This document shows, piece by piece, positions 10,589-20,105 of a DNA stretch of 28,546 nt. A program made the position numbers and the translations under genes. Within the stretch, counting starts at the first letter, position 1. The number at the start of each line of letters is the position of its first letter. The stretch comes from Ascoidea asiatica (taxonomy: Eukaryota; Ascomycota; Saccharomycetes; Ascoideales; Ascoideaceae): positions 169,281-197,826 of the forward strand of contig BCKQ01000022.1 of NCBI GenBank assembly GCA_001600695.1. Reading direction: 5' to 3'. Under the pieces are notes generated by a model. It saw only the letters and a list, made by a program, of their open reading frames with translations. It had not been told where the DNA came from and did not search any database.

Positions 10589-13215
10589 GAGTAATATTAT
10601 AAATTATGAAATAAAAATAAGTTCAAATAAGATCAAATCAGATCAGATAAGTTAAAATATGATTAAATAAGATAAGATGAATATATTTATTATTTTATTT
10701 AGTTATATAAAGTTATTTACTTATTTATACTTGATTTGATTTGATACAATATGAATTGATATGAAGTGATATGATATGATCTAATATTGATTTGAATTTT
10801 AAAGATAGTAAGTAGTCAGATTGATTTAAATCCTTAGTTCTTTTATAATTATATTGATAATGATTATTTGAATATATTTTGATTAAATAAATAACTGAAT
10901 ATTATTTATATATATATATATGAAAATATTTTTATTTTTATTATGTTTTATATTTTATATATTTTATAGTATATATTATATATTTTGTATATTCTATTTT
11001 AAAAAGATGAAAAAAAATTAAATAGAATAAAGCAAAAAAAATAGTAAATAAACTGCTTACAATGGAATAATCTAGGGAAACTTACTTGGTTATATATGAT
11101 TTTTTTCCAGAAGCAAAAAAGACTATTAAAACTGAAGATTATGATTGTTTTGCAGGCAGAAATAAAGTTGAGGAACAGGAAAGTGTTCGAGTGCTCCAGT
11201 CTCGGATCGAAACCACGCGAAGTGCGCAACTAGAGCTCAGAGCACGAAACAAACGAAAATTCCAGAACTGCGCCAAGAAATGCTGCAGCAGTGTTTGGGT
11301 AAACCGAGAATCCTCCCGCTTCCAGAGGGGGCCCAGAGCACTCGCCCAGCCCTGCCCAGGCTCGGTCGGTATTCTGGCTCCGGACGACGCATGNCTGTCT
11401 AAGCTCAAGACGCAGGTTCACGCTGACGTTTCTCGGCACTGCTTGGACTGCATCCGGCTGCTGCTTTCCGGATAAGTGTTCTCCGAGTGTGGCTGATAAA
11501 TGTTCCCGAACAGTCTTTGTCAGGATTCTTACGTTTTTCACGTTTCTCTGACTACTGAGACTTCTTCAGCCGCAACAGGACTTTTGTTGGGCGTTCCCCG
11601 ATCCCTGCAAAGGTTTGGCNATATGCCAAGAATGTTTGATAACACCACCCCGGAACTTGGCTGTAACAGGAACTAGTCATTTATTTCCGGTAGTTTTTTT
11701 TCCCGTTGGGGCTGTCATTTTCCGGTCTTTTTTTCCAGATAAGCCGTCGGTTATGAAATGGGAATTGACTGATAAGCAAACAGGATGTGGCGCAGCTGCG
11801 TTGGTATAACTCAAAGTTTTGCGTTGATAAATATTCCTAATTGGGAAAATACGAGAAAAATGATTAACTTTTTATTGTTTCCAATAATTTATAATATTTA
11901 TACCTATTTTTTTAGTTCCAAATGTATTCCTCAAGTCATTTTTTTGCTCTCATTCATTGATTCAATGAATTATCATGCTCTTTAAACTTGCCAATATCCC
12001 ACTTATCACAATTCACAAATCAATAGTAATATCTCTAAATGTTCCAATTCTGGAACGATAAAAAACAAAAATGAGACATATGTCTTAGAATTCAAATATC
12101 CTTTTTATTTTATAAATTTACTCATCCAACAAAGAAAAGTTTTAATTGGTTAAATGTTTTTGATTTTCAATAAAAAAATTCATTCAAACTTGTTCAAACT
12201 TAATCAGATAAAGATTAATAAAAAATATTTTTTTTTAACACTCAAAAGTTTTCAATAAAAAATTAATGTATCAAGCAAACTTCAAATATATTAAATTAGC
12301 ACTTTTGTTTCGTTTTAGTCTCTTTCAAACTTCAGATATTTAAGATGAAACTAAAAGTCCTGATCACCTTAGTAAAAAAAGTTATTCTAATATAAATACT
12401 ATATTTGAAAGAGTCTATCTCTAAATATATTCAAATAAATTTAAATCTACTTACTGCTTTCTTCGAGTTGAATATTATTTACGAATTTCCTTCAATTTAA
12501 CTGAAAATTTCAAAAATTTAATCAAATCTTAATCCCGGGATATATTTGTTTCAAAATTTCTAAACTTCCTTTNTTTTTTTTTTTTTTTTAACCCTTTTAA
12601 TCGATTTTTATTTTAAATTTCTCAATCAATCCTAACATTAATCTAGAAAAAGTTATCACTTTCGGTTAATTCATTTTTTTTGCTCCTTTTTTGAATCATT
12701 TACAGTTATTTTCGCTATCTCCTTTCGAATTTAAACTATTTTTAAACATACTTCAATTTATTAATTCCTTTAATATTTATTATCCTAAATAATCTCTCAA
12801 AATACTTCAAATTTTAAATCCTCAAAACCCATTAAGCAGAAACAAAAACAAAGAGATAAAAAGTAAAAATAATAAACTTATTGACTCTAAATATCTAACA
12901 ATACTGAATATATATATTTCAAAAGGTAAATCATTTTAATAATATCACTATTACTCTTCTAAAAATCATTTTATTTCTTAATTTAACGAAATTGAGGTTA
13001 AAAAAAAAAACATTATGCTACATATCTTAGTCTATATATTTAAGAGGTTATAAGAACCTTATCTTTATTTTAGTATTTCTCTAGTTCTAAAGTGATTCTA
13101 TATTGAAATAAAATAATATACTTTAACCAATAATTTGACAGCATCGTTTAATATATATAAATTCAACAATCTTTATCTATTTAACCCTTTTCCAATTTTT
13201 TTCTAGCTAGAATTA
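10589..13215. other. Long intergenic region upstream of NHA1 with a GC-rich block
   Basis: A 2.6 kb region between the NHA1 start and the 3' end of GCG1. The first 550 bases and everything after about 11850 are AT-rich with no recognised gene. A short perfect hairpin (GTTCCA, loop ATTC, TGGAAC) lies at 12040-12055, and a poly-T tract containing one N at about 12572-12589. The central GC-rich block is listed separately. Confidence 0.6.
11150..11830. promoter_or_regulatory. GC-rich block with GATAA cluster, candidate NHA1 upstream regulatory region
   Basis: An abrupt GC-rich island in AT-rich DNA, 0.56-1.24 kb upstream of NHA1. Six GATAA sites lie on the same strand (11471, 11495, 11638, 11738, 11771, 11826). 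TTCCGG occurs at 11466, 11685 and 11720, and AACAGGA at 11174, 11574, 11665 and 11779. A 6-bp stem (GTGCTC 11191-11196 with GAGCAC 11240-11245) is also present. Open frames exist on both strands here but are mutually overlapping and explained by the low stop-codon density. A structured non-coding RNA is an alternative. I looked for SRP RNA, RNase P RNA and spliceosomal RNA landmarks and found none convincing. Confidence 0.4.
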
Positions 13216-13459
13216 TTATAAAACTTCTTTAACATGTTTAACTAAATCATTAATATAATGATCTGTAGCTCTATTTAAATTATTTGGATCTAAGGAATCT
13301 AGAGCAAATTTAAGATTAAATAAATATTCTTTATTTGGACCACTTGGACCAATTGATTTAGATATAATACTTGCAGTTTTTTTTATATCTTCTGGACCAA
13401 TAAATGATTCATTTTCAATAGTTCCAATATAAACAGTTGAATTTATAATATAATTATTA

Positions 13460-13505
<46 letters not shown>

Positions 13506-14031
13506 CACTAATATTATTTTTTATTGAATTTTTTTTAATTGCATTCATTATAATTTCATTTTTAAATTCATTTTCACTTAATTGAATATGAAATGGAATA
13601 TTATAAGATTTATAACCATCTTGTTCTCTGATATCTAAATATTGACTAACTTCTTTTGATTTATTACTTGGAATATAATAAGCAACACCCCAAATTTTTA
13701 AATCATTTAAATTATTTAAATTTTTTTTATTTAAATTATTGTATTTTATTGTATCATTATAAAATTTATTTTTATTTTCAATTATATCTTTATATGAAAT
13801 TAAAGTTACAACTCTACCTGGAGATTCAGGTGTACCTCTATGATCAGAAGAACTTTGAAAGAATCTTCTTGAAAATCCATAAATTATTCCAGGTACTTTA
13901 AATAAAGCATGAGGTGGTGGTTTGAATATTAATGAACCATATCCAATAACCCATAATGGANTACTTGTTTCATCTTCTTCAGAATCTAAAATTTGAGACT
14001 TGGGCGTATTTGATTGATCTAAAATTGTCAT
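13216..14031 (-). CDS. GCG1: Glutathione-specific gamma-glutamylcyclotransferase (ChaC family)
   Basis: This enzyme cleaves cytosolic glutathione to 5-oxoproline and Cys-Gly. The ChaC signature is clear: WVIGYGSLIFKP (27-38), the nucleotide-like loop with YGSLIF, then FSRRFFQSSSDHRGTPESPG (53-72) and VWGVAYY-type strand IWGVAYY. The catalytic Glu is expected at E136 in YLDIREQDGY (131-140). The C-terminal helix with GPSGPNKEYLFNL is also family-like. At 271 residues it exceeds the roughly 230 of the S. cerevisiae protein because of an Asn-rich insertion (about 173-195) between conserved strands, which probably forms a surface loop. The start is the only good ATG before the YGSL motif. One N falls in the N-terminal region (codon 24). 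The 5' neighbour is the oxidoreductase gene on the same strand, 310 bases away, so it is separately transcribed. Confidence 0.93.
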
Positions 14032-14341
14032 TATGCTCTTTATTCTCTTAAATGATGATTATTTTACTTTTCTTATTCTTCTTTCTTTCAAATCATTAAT
14101 ATAGAGTATGTAATATTCTTTTAATTTCTTAATTAACCTTTATTTTTATATTCAAATCTTCAGTTTTGAATTTTCGAAGTTTGTATTTTATTANCGGTTG
14201 TGAGAAAGGTGAATTTTACAGAACAATACCGGATCCGCAAAACTGGTCTCAATTACAAAAAAATTTTTTATTTATTAATTAGATATTTAATATAGTTAGT
14301 TATATAAAAGAAATGATGGAAAGAATAAAAATTAGNTACAA
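14032..14341. promoter_or_regulatory. GCG1 upstream region / oxidoreductase 3' region
   Basis: A 310-base spacer between two tandem minus-strand genes. A GC-richer patch near 14190-14255 includes the 8-bp palindrome CGGATCCG (14230-14237), about 200 bases upstream of the GCG1 start. No RNA gene was found. Confidence 0.4.
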
Positions 14342-15526
14342 TTATTTAGTATCTTTAATTCTAACAACTAATTTTTGAGCAGAAACTTTATTTTCTTCTA
14401 ATAATTTTAAACCAGATTCAACAGAATTTAAACCATTTGGTAAGATTTTAATTGGAGGATGTAAAATTAAACCAGAATTTAAATATTGTTCACATTTTTT
14501 CATAAAAATTTTAACTTCTTCAACAGCTTCTTTTGGAGAAGTAATAACAAAATCTTCAGAAACATGAACTACAGAACCATCTAAACCATACATTAAAGTT
14601 TGATAAAATTTAGTTGAATTTAATTTAATTTTAATATTTTCATCAGATTTTAAATAATTATCATCAATATCATTTTNATTTAAAAATAATAAATTATCAA
14701 TTTTAATTTCACCAATATTTGNATTATCAGAAGTTGCTTTAAAAACTTGATTAAAAGTAAATTTATTTGAAATTGAATCAGTTGCTAATTTAACTTTATC
14801 ATTTGTTAATTTTTTAATATTTGAAATAACATTTGGATCTTTATAATCTACAACAATATCAGCACCTAAAGATTTTAATAAATTTTCATTTTTTAAAGAT
14901 GCAACTGCAATTACATTCCAATTAAAAAATTTTTTAGCTAANTGAATTGCAATTAAACCAAAAGAAGTTGAACCACCCCAAATTAAATAATATTCATCAT
15001 TTTTTAATGGATTTTTTTTATTTATATCATTTGAAAAAGCACCACCTAAATAATGATATAAACTTTGACCAACAGTAATTAAAGATAAAGTTAAAGAAGC
15101 AGCATCATCAAAAGTTTTAACTTTACCAATAGAATAATCTAAAATATTTTTATCATTATTTTCTTTTAAATTTTGATATTTTATAATAAATTCAGGATCT
15201 AAAATACAATATTCTGAAAATGCAGAAGTATTTGGATGATCTCTTGCACCACCATGCATTGTACCAGAAACAAAATCACCAATTTTATAAATATTTGATA
15301 AATTTTCACCAACTGCAACTATTATTCCAGAACAATCAGAACCTAAGATTGAATCTTTTTGAGCCCAATTTAATAAAACATGTTTATAATCAGTTGGATT
15401 TAAAGCAGCAGAATAAACTTTAATTAAAACTTGATTTTTATTATATTCAGGAATATTAACAGTTTCAACTTTAATTTTTTTATCACCTTTGAATACAACA
15501 GCTTTTTGAATTGAAGTTAATAACAT
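14342..15526 (-). CDS. Medium-chain dehydrogenase/reductase, quinone-reductase-like (YNL134C/ToxD-type)
   Basis: An NAD(P)H-dependent oxidoreductase of the medium-chain family. With the start at 15526 it has 394 residues and begins MLLTSIQKAVVFKGDKKIKV, the usual family N-terminus. The frame is open a further 55 codons upstream (to 15691), but that extension is AT-rich, biased to Phe, Ser, Asn and Ile, and looks like 5' leader. The GroES-like N-terminal domain carries AALNPTDYKH (40-49) and ILGSDCSGIIVAVG (60-73). The Rossmann loop is GGSTSFG (184-190), followed by a strand and a GADIVVDY segment. The catalytic and structural zinc ligands of alcohol dehydrogenases are absent, placing it with zinc-independent enoyl/quinone reductases such as S. 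cerevisiae YNL134C. The substrate cannot be inferred. It shares a divergent promoter region with TPP1. Confidence 0.85.
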   Translation of the reverse strand: MLLTSIQKAVVFKGDKKIKVETVNIPEYNKNQVLIKVYSAALNPTDYKHVLLNWAQKDSILGSDCSGIIVAVGENLSNIYKIGDFVSGTMHGGARDHPNTSAFSEYCILDPEFIIKYQNLKENNDKNILDYSIGKVKTFDDAASLTLSLITVGQSLYHYLGGAFSNDINKKNPLKNDEYYLIWGGSTSFGLIAIXLAKKFFNWNVIAVASLKNENLLKSLGADIVVDYKDPNVISNIKKLTNDKVKLATDSISNKFTFNQVFKATSDNXNIGEIKIDNLLFLNXNDIDDNYLKSDENIKIKLNSTKFYQTLMYGLDGSVVHVSEDFVITSPKEAVEEVKIFMKKCEQYLNSGLILHPPIKILPNGLNSVESGLKLLEENKVSAQKLVVRIKDTK

Positions 15527-15831
15527 TTTAAAAACTAATATTTGAATTGACTTTAAATTTTTTAATTGAATATGAATTGAATAAAAAAAAATTGAGTGAG
15601 TAATTGAATTGAAAGAAGAATTGAGATAATAATTGAATAAAGAGAAATGAATTGATTTAAATAAAAAATATTTTAATTGTAATTGAATCAATTGTTTTAG
15701 TAATCAGATTGTATTAGTAATAGAAACTGGAGCATCTTGGCAACAAAGTCCATAAAACCTCTCGGCGTGGTAAACTGGCGCTCTTTAAGGTTTTCGAGAA
15801 AATAAATGAGAACGTAAGCAATCGTCATGGG

Positions 15832-15879
15832 CTCAGGCACTCAGGCACTCAGGGACTCAGGCACTCAGGGACTCAAGCA
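15832..15879. repeat. 8-bp tandem repeat (CTCAGGCA)n
   Basis: Six consecutive copies of CTCAGGCA or near-variants (CTCAGGGA, CTCAAGCA) occur in the GC-rich block. Confidence 0.9.
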
Positions 15880-16126
15880 CTTGTTGGTATTGGGTTGGTT
15901 TGTATTGCACCAGGAAAACTGTCTCCAGCTGGCTATTTCACGAAGCAGAAGAAGCAGAAGAAGCAGAAGGAGCAGAAGAAGCAGTGGCTGTTGGTGGTTG
16001 TGGTTGTGGTTGTGGTGGTGGCAGTTGCTCTTCTTCTGCGGCTGGTGGGGTAGTTGCCAGAACCGTGCCGTGGATTTATCGAAGACCCCCCAGAAATTTG
16101 GTCGGAGTTCGTAAGCTTAGTGGAAA

Positions 16127-16154
16127 TGCACGCAATAACGCAAAAAAGCGTGCA
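16127..16154. repeat. 7-bp-arm hairpin
   Basis: TGCACGC (16127-16133) pairs with GCGTGCA (16148-16154) across a 14-base loop. It immediately precedes a longer perfect hairpin. Confidence 0.8.
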
Positions 16155-16158
16155 ATAA

Positions 16159-16194
16159 AAAACATTGAATCCATTTATATGGATTCAATGTTTT
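16159..16194. repeat. Perfect 16-bp-arm hairpin with 4-base loop
   Basis: AAAACATTGAATCCAT (16159-16174), loop TTAT, then its exact reverse complement (16179-16194). The direct repeat TGCAATA flanks it at 16151-16157 and 16194-16200. Confidence 0.95.
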
Positions 16195-16310
16195 GCAATA
16201 CAATAGCCGCATAGACACACATTTACTTTNGAGACCATGTTTGTGGGTATTCTACTATGTAACAATAAGTGTATCTAGGCAACTGGCGGCNGTCCCGAGA
16301 AAATGTCGAC

Positions 16311-16369
16311 TTTGATCTGGGCCAGCTCAAACTCGTCTTCTGATTGGCCAATAGCCGACCCAGATCAAA
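16311..16369. repeat. 11-bp inverted repeat enclosing a CCAAT palindrome
   Basis: TTTGATCTGGG (16311-16321) and its exact reverse complement CCCAGATCAAA (16359-16369) are separated by 37 bases that contain ATTGGCCAAT (16343-16352). Confidence 0.95.
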
Positions 16370-16598
16370 AACGCGAAAAAATAAAATAATAAAATTAATT
16401 TTTTTATTGAAAATTAAATCAGAAACACGTAAAACATTTCGGTAAATTTTGAATATATCAAAATGATTACAATTCTTTCATTCTTCTTCTTCTTTCATTC
16501 TTCTTCTTCTCTTGGAAAGAATTTGAAGAAACTTAATTTACAATAATAATCAAGTTTCTTCATATCTTCAAATCAAATTAAAAATCAAATTTTAATCA

Positions 16599-17519
16599 AT
16601 GGTTTCAAATGTCAAATTTGATTCATTTCATGATTGGAATTGGTATTTATCTGATAATGTAATAAAAGTTAATCCTAAAAATTTATCTGATTATTTAACA
16701 AATTCAAATGAATTTTTAAATATTAATAAAGAAACCGAAATTGAAATTGAAAATGAAAATGAAAATGAAAATGAAAATGAAAATGATAATGAAGTTGAAG
16801 TTGAAGTTGAAATAATAATTAATGCTTTTGATTTAGATTATACTGTAATAAAAACAAAATCTGGTAGAAAATTTCCAATAAATCCACTTGATTGGATTTG
16901 GTTTAATGATAAAGTAATTAAAATTTTTAAAAAACTTAATAAAGAATCTTTAATAATTTCAATCAATAATTCAAAAGAATTAAAAGAACAAGTAAAAANT
17001 AAACAAGATGAAGAAAATAAAGAAAATAATAAAGAAATTAATAATCAATCAAATCAAAAAATAACTAAAAATTTAATTGTAATTTTCTCAAATCAAGGAA
17101 ATATAGTACCTAATATTTCAATGAAATCTTTTTTAAATTATAAAAATAGAGTAAATTCAATACTTCTTGATCTTAAAAATCAATTAAATATTACAAATAA
17201 TAACAAAAATAATAATAATATACTTCTTTATGCTTGTTGTAAATCTTTTAACAAAGCAAATTTAAAAAAAAAAAATATTTTAGATACTAATAGAAAACCA
17301 GAATCTGGTATGTGGAATTTATTAATTAAAGATATAAATAATTCAATAAATAATTTCAATATTTTAAATAATTCAAATTATTCAATCTCAATAAATTATT
17401 NAAATTCTTTTTATGTTGGTGATGCTGCTGGTAGACCAAAAGATTTTAGTGATTCTGATAAATTATTTGCAAAAAAAATTGGTTTAAAATTTCATTTACC
17501 TGAAAATATCTTTAAATAA
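16599..17519 (+). CDS. TPP1: DNA 3'-phosphatase Tpp1 (polynucleotide kinase-3'-phosphatase family)
   Basis: A HAD-superfamily phosphatase that removes 3' phosphates from DNA ends in strand-break repair. The nucleophile motif is FDLDYTVIKTKSGRKFP (77-93): D78 is the expected nucleophile, D80 the acid/base and T82 the following Thr. A second motif is FSNQGNIV (153-160), and a third region is RKPESGMW (222-229), where K223 is the likely conserved Lys. The acidic motif is FYVGDAAGRPKDFSDSD (261-277). There is no kinase domain, as in the S. cerevisiae enzyme, in contrast to animal and S. pombe PNKP. The length of 306 exceeds the S. cerevisiae protein (238) because of a Glu-Asn dipeptide run before the DxD motif (about 50-62) and Asn/Lys-rich insertions between motifs. 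Tyr81 replaces the Gly usually seen in DLDGT. The start ATG follows an AT-rich leader and suits the N-terminal block DWNWYL. Confidence 0.9.
   Translation: MVSNVKFDSFHDWNWYLSDNVIKVNPKNLSDYLTNSNEFLNINKETEIEIENENENENENENDNEVEVEVEIIINAFDLDYTVIKTKSGRKFPINPLDWIWFNDKVIKIFKKLNKESLIISINNSKELKEQVKXKQDEENKENNKEINNQSNQKITKNLIVIFSNQGNIVPNISMKSFLNYKNRVNSILLDLKNQLNITNNNKNNNNILLYACCKSFNKANLKKKNILDTNRKPESGMWNLLIKDINNSINNFNILNNSNYSISINYXNSFYVGDAAGRPKDFSDSDKLFAKKIGLKFHLPENIFK
16744..16790 (+). repeat. Hexanucleotide repeat coding (Glu-Asn)n in TPP1
   Basis: Consecutive GAAAAT units read as Glu-Asn pairs, ending in GATAAT. The run sits between the N-terminal segment and the catalytic DxD motif. Confidence 0.9.
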
Positions 17520-17731
17520 TAATCACCTTTAATCTACAATAATATAAAATTTAAAGTATCATTAATTAATTCTATTTATACATTAATTTTATTAATTCTT
17601 ATAAAAAAATTTACATAAAATAAAAAAAAAAATATAAAAATACTAAATAAATAAAGTAAAGTTAAAAAAAAAAATAAATGGAGATACTGAATATTGTATA
17701 TGATTTATTAATATTATAAACCAAAATCAAG

Positions 17732-17759
17732 TTATATTATATTATATTATATTATATTA
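17732..17759. repeat. 5-bp tandem repeat (TTATA)n
   Basis: Five perfect consecutive copies plus a partial copy. Confidence 0.9.
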
Positions 17760-17955
17760 GATTATATGCAATAATTCATCAAAAATTTATTGATTTTGAT
17801 ATATATTTTTTTCAAATTTCTTTTTAGTTAGTTTTTTGTGACATTTTTTTTTTGTTAATTTTTGATTATTTTTTTTAGTTGTTTTTAAACTTTTATGTAA
17901 AGAAATGAATTAAGTAATGCGAAATTTTTAAACAAATGAAATGAAAAAACTTATA

Positions 17956-17997
17956 AGATATAAGATATGAGATATGAGATATGAGATATGAGATATG
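17956..17997. repeat. 7-bp tandem repeat (GAGATAT)n
   Basis: About five copies; the first ones vary to AAGATAT. Confidence 0.9.
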
Positions 17998-18290
17998 AAG
18001 AATAAGTAATGAGAAAAAGATGATGAATTATGGGAATTAGAAATTGAATTAGAAATTGAAATTGAATTAGAAATTAAAATTTTTAGGTAAAAAAAATGAT
18101 AATTTTAAAAGTTTAATCAAAATTTNTTTAAGTCATTTTGATTGAACTTTTAAAAATTAAATATAATAATAAATTAAATTGAATTGAATTTATAATTATA
18201 TAATTCTTGACATGAATTTGTAACTTAATCTTAGCCATTTTTAATNATGGACTTTATAAATTTGAAATTAAATATTTAGGTAAAAATATA

Positions 18291-18322
18291 TTATAATATA
18301 TTATAATATATTATAATATATT
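18291..18322. repeat. 10-bp tandem repeat (TTATAATATA)n
   Basis: Three perfect copies directly downstream of the stop codon (18324-18326) of the 439-residue minus-strand gene. Confidence 0.9.
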
Positions 18323-18323
18323 A

Positions 18324-19643
18324 CTAAGTATTAAATTGAAAATTAAAATCATTAAAAGTATTTTCAATATCATCAATTTCATTAATTATAACTTCTAAAC
18401 ATTTATCAAATCTTTCACAATTATAATCATTTAATTGATCAATTTGATCTTTTGTTGAAGTTATATCAATTTCCCAAAAATCCATAAATTCATTAATATA
18501 ATTTATAACTAAATCAGTATCAATAATATTTAAATTAAAACTTTCTTCTAAATCAGTATTTGAAATTATATAATTTGGAAAATTATAATTTATCATATTT
18601 AAATTTAATAAAAAATTTTGATCATTTATTATATTATTATAATCATTATAATCAATTTGATAATTAAAACCACTTGGTTTATTTTCATTATTATTTTCAT
18701 TATTATTATTTATATTAAATAAACTATTTTTACTAAATATTATTAATAAATAAGATTTTAAATCTTTATTAATTTCATTAATTAAAGAATTATAAAAATT
18801 TAAAGATAAATAAACATCTCTTAAATTCATACTTCTTTTAATTTCAATACTTTCATTATCACTATTATCAATTTCATCTTTATCATCGTCATTATCATTA
18901 TCTTTATCATTGTTATTGTCATTGTCATTGTTATTGTTATTGTTATTGTTATTGTTGATTTCATTATTGTTATCAATTTTAACTATATGATTTGATTCAA
19001 TAATTATTTGATCTGAGTTTTTAATATTACTGTTACTTTTTTTATTATTAAGTAAAATTGATTTAATTTTAATATAATTTGGATTTAATTTTGAAGGTAA
19101 TTTTTTACCTAAGATTGTATTTTCATTAATTGGTACTTCATACCAACCTTGAGTTAAAATTTGAATTAATTTTTTTTGAGTTTTTATTAAAATATTTAAA
19201 ATATTTGATTTTGAATTATCTTTAATTGAGGAATGATATAATTTTGCTAAATTGATATTAATATTTGAAGAATTATTTGAATAATAATTATTTTGAATTT
19301 GATTTTGATTATTATTATTATTATTGTTATTATTATTATTATTATTATTAAGTTGATTATCTTCATGTTCATCACCATCTTCATTTGTATCATCATTGAA
19401 GTAATAGTGATGAGTATTTTTATTGATTGAAGATGAATTTGAATTTGAAGGTGGTTCTGAAGTTGTTTCACTTTGTAAAGCATTCATTCTTTGATTGTTA
19501 TTTGAATTAATGATATTATTTGAATTATTTATATTATTTATATTATTTATATTATTTGTATCAGAATCAGAATCTGAATCTGAAGAAGGTTCTATAATTT
19601 GATTAAAATTTATTGGTTTTAATGGAGTAAACATTAAAGTCAT
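18324..19643 (-). CDS. Asn-rich protein of unknown function, 439 residues
   Basis: I do not recognise this protein. It is an intact 439-codon frame with yeast-like codon use and an ATG followed by MTLMFTPLKPINF. Asn-rich or acidic runs (about 25-50, 95-125, 223-262) separate three segments of balanced composition that look like conserved folded parts. These are about 138-197 (including ILTQGWYEVPINEN and KKLPSKLNPNYIKI), about 265-302 (RSMNLRDVYLSLNFYNSLINEINKDLKSY, predicted helical) and about 350-439, which ends in an acidic helical tail with FMDFWEIDITSTKDQID. There is no signal peptide or membrane segment. The protein is probably soluble. Its 3' end abuts a 10-bp tandem array and its 5' side faces a repeat-rich spacer. 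Confidence 0.8.
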   Translation of the reverse strand: MTLMFTPLKPINFNQIIEPSSDSDSDSDTNNINNINNINNSNNIINSNNNQRMNALQSETTSEPPSNSNSSSINKNTHHYYFNDDTNEDGDEHEDNQLNNNNNNNNNNNNNNQNQIQNNYYSNNSSNININLAKLYHSSIKDNSKSNILNILIKTQKKLIQILTQGWYEVPINENTILGKKLPSKLNPNYIKIKSILLNNKKSNSNIKNSDQIIIESNHIVKIDNNNEINNNNNNNNNNDNDNNNDKDNDNDDDKDEIDNSDNESIEIKRSMNLRDVYLSLNFYNSLINEINKDLKSYLLIIFSKNSLFNINNNNENNNENKPSGFNYQIDYNDYNNIINDQNFLLNLNMINYNFPNYIISNTDLEESFNLNIIDTDLVINYINEFMDFWEIDITSTKDQIDQLNDYNCERFDKCLEVIINEIDDIENTFNDFNFQFNT

Positions 19644-19840
19644 TTTAATATAATAATAAATAGAATAGAAAGTAATAATAAGAGGAGATTTAAATTAAAA
19701 GATAATATAATAAAAGAAAGTTGAATGAAATGGGTAAAAGAAGGTAATTGAAGAATAACTTATTATGAGATTTGTTTATTGATTGATTTAATGATTGATT
19801 GATTGATTGAATGGATGAGGATTTTGGTATGAGTTAAAAA

Positions 19841-19902
19841 AGAAGTGTAATAAGAAGTGTAATAAGAAGTGTAATAAGTAAATGTAATAAGTAAATGTAA
19901 TA
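19841..19902. repeat. 12/13-bp tandem repeats
   Basis: Three copies of AGAAGTGTAATA are followed by two copies of the related AGTAAATGTAATA, upstream of the 439-residue gene. Confidence 0.9.
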
Positions 19903-20054
19903 ATAAATAATAAATAATGAATAATAAATCGAGAAGAGTAAGTGAATAAGAATAGATAAATATGAATGGATGAATATGAATGAATATGAAAGTAAATATA
20001 TTTAGTTAAATAAGAGAATGATAATTGTTTTAATTTGACTTGAATTTAATTGAT

Positions 20055-20105
20055 GTTTGATATTGAATATTAAATATTAAATATTAAATATTAAATATTA
20101 AATAT
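20055..20105. repeat. 7-bp tandem repeat (AATATTA)n
   Basis: About six copies of AATATTA occur in AT-rich DNA. Confidence 0.9.

Larger units (their letters stand above)
15527..16598. promoter_or_regulatory. Divergent promoter region between oxidoreductase gene and TPP1, with GC-rich block
   Basis: A 1.07 kb divergent region whose part 15750-16380 is GC-rich. It contains an 8-bp tandem array (15832-15879), a GCAGAAGAA-type triplet array (about 15943-15986), two hairpins (16127-16154 and 16159-16194) and an 11-bp inverted repeat (16311-16321 with 16359-16369) enclosing the palindrome ATTGGCCAAT (two overlapping CCAAT cores, 16343-16352). ACGCGAAAAA at 16371-16380, about 220 bases before the TPP1 ATG, resembles a G1/S (SBF/MBF) site. 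The roles of these parts are inferred from motif and position only. Confidence 0.45.
17520..18323. other. Convergent 3' spacer with tandem repeats
   Basis: An 804-base very AT-rich spacer between the 3' ends of TPP1 and the 439-residue gene. It holds a TTATA pentamer run (17732-17759), a GAGATAT 7-bp array (about 17956-17997) and a TTATAATATA 10-bp array (18291-18322) that abuts the stop codon of the next gene. No gene was recognised. Confidence 0.6.

Noticed and set aside
11191-11245. tRNA-like sequence on the minus strand (GGTTTCGATCC with outer stem GTGCTC/GAGCAC)
   Set aside because: Only about 55 bases lie within the outer stem, the T-stem does not pair, and no anticodon arm can be drawn.
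11086-11541. Several overlapping open frames on both strands in the GC-rich block upstream of NHA1
   Set aside because: They overlap each other, have codon use unlike the confirmed genes, contain no recognised motif, and are explained by few stop codons in GC-rich sequence.
12040-12055. GTTCCA-ATTC-TGGAAC hairpin as a heat-shock element or terminator
   Set aside because: TTC/GAA spacing does not match the regular 5-base heat-shock array, and no adjacent gene ends or starts here.
15527-15691. 55-codon N-terminal extension of the oxidoreductase frame
   Set aside because: Biased to Phe, Ser, Asn and Ile like translated leader DNA; the family N-terminus starts at the ATG at 15526.
15827-16214. 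Two overlapping plus-strand open frames in the divergent oxidoreductase/TPP1 promoter
   Set aside because: They consist largely of tandem and triplet repeat translation (Arg-Ser, Glu-Ala, Trp-Leu runs) without any conserved segment.
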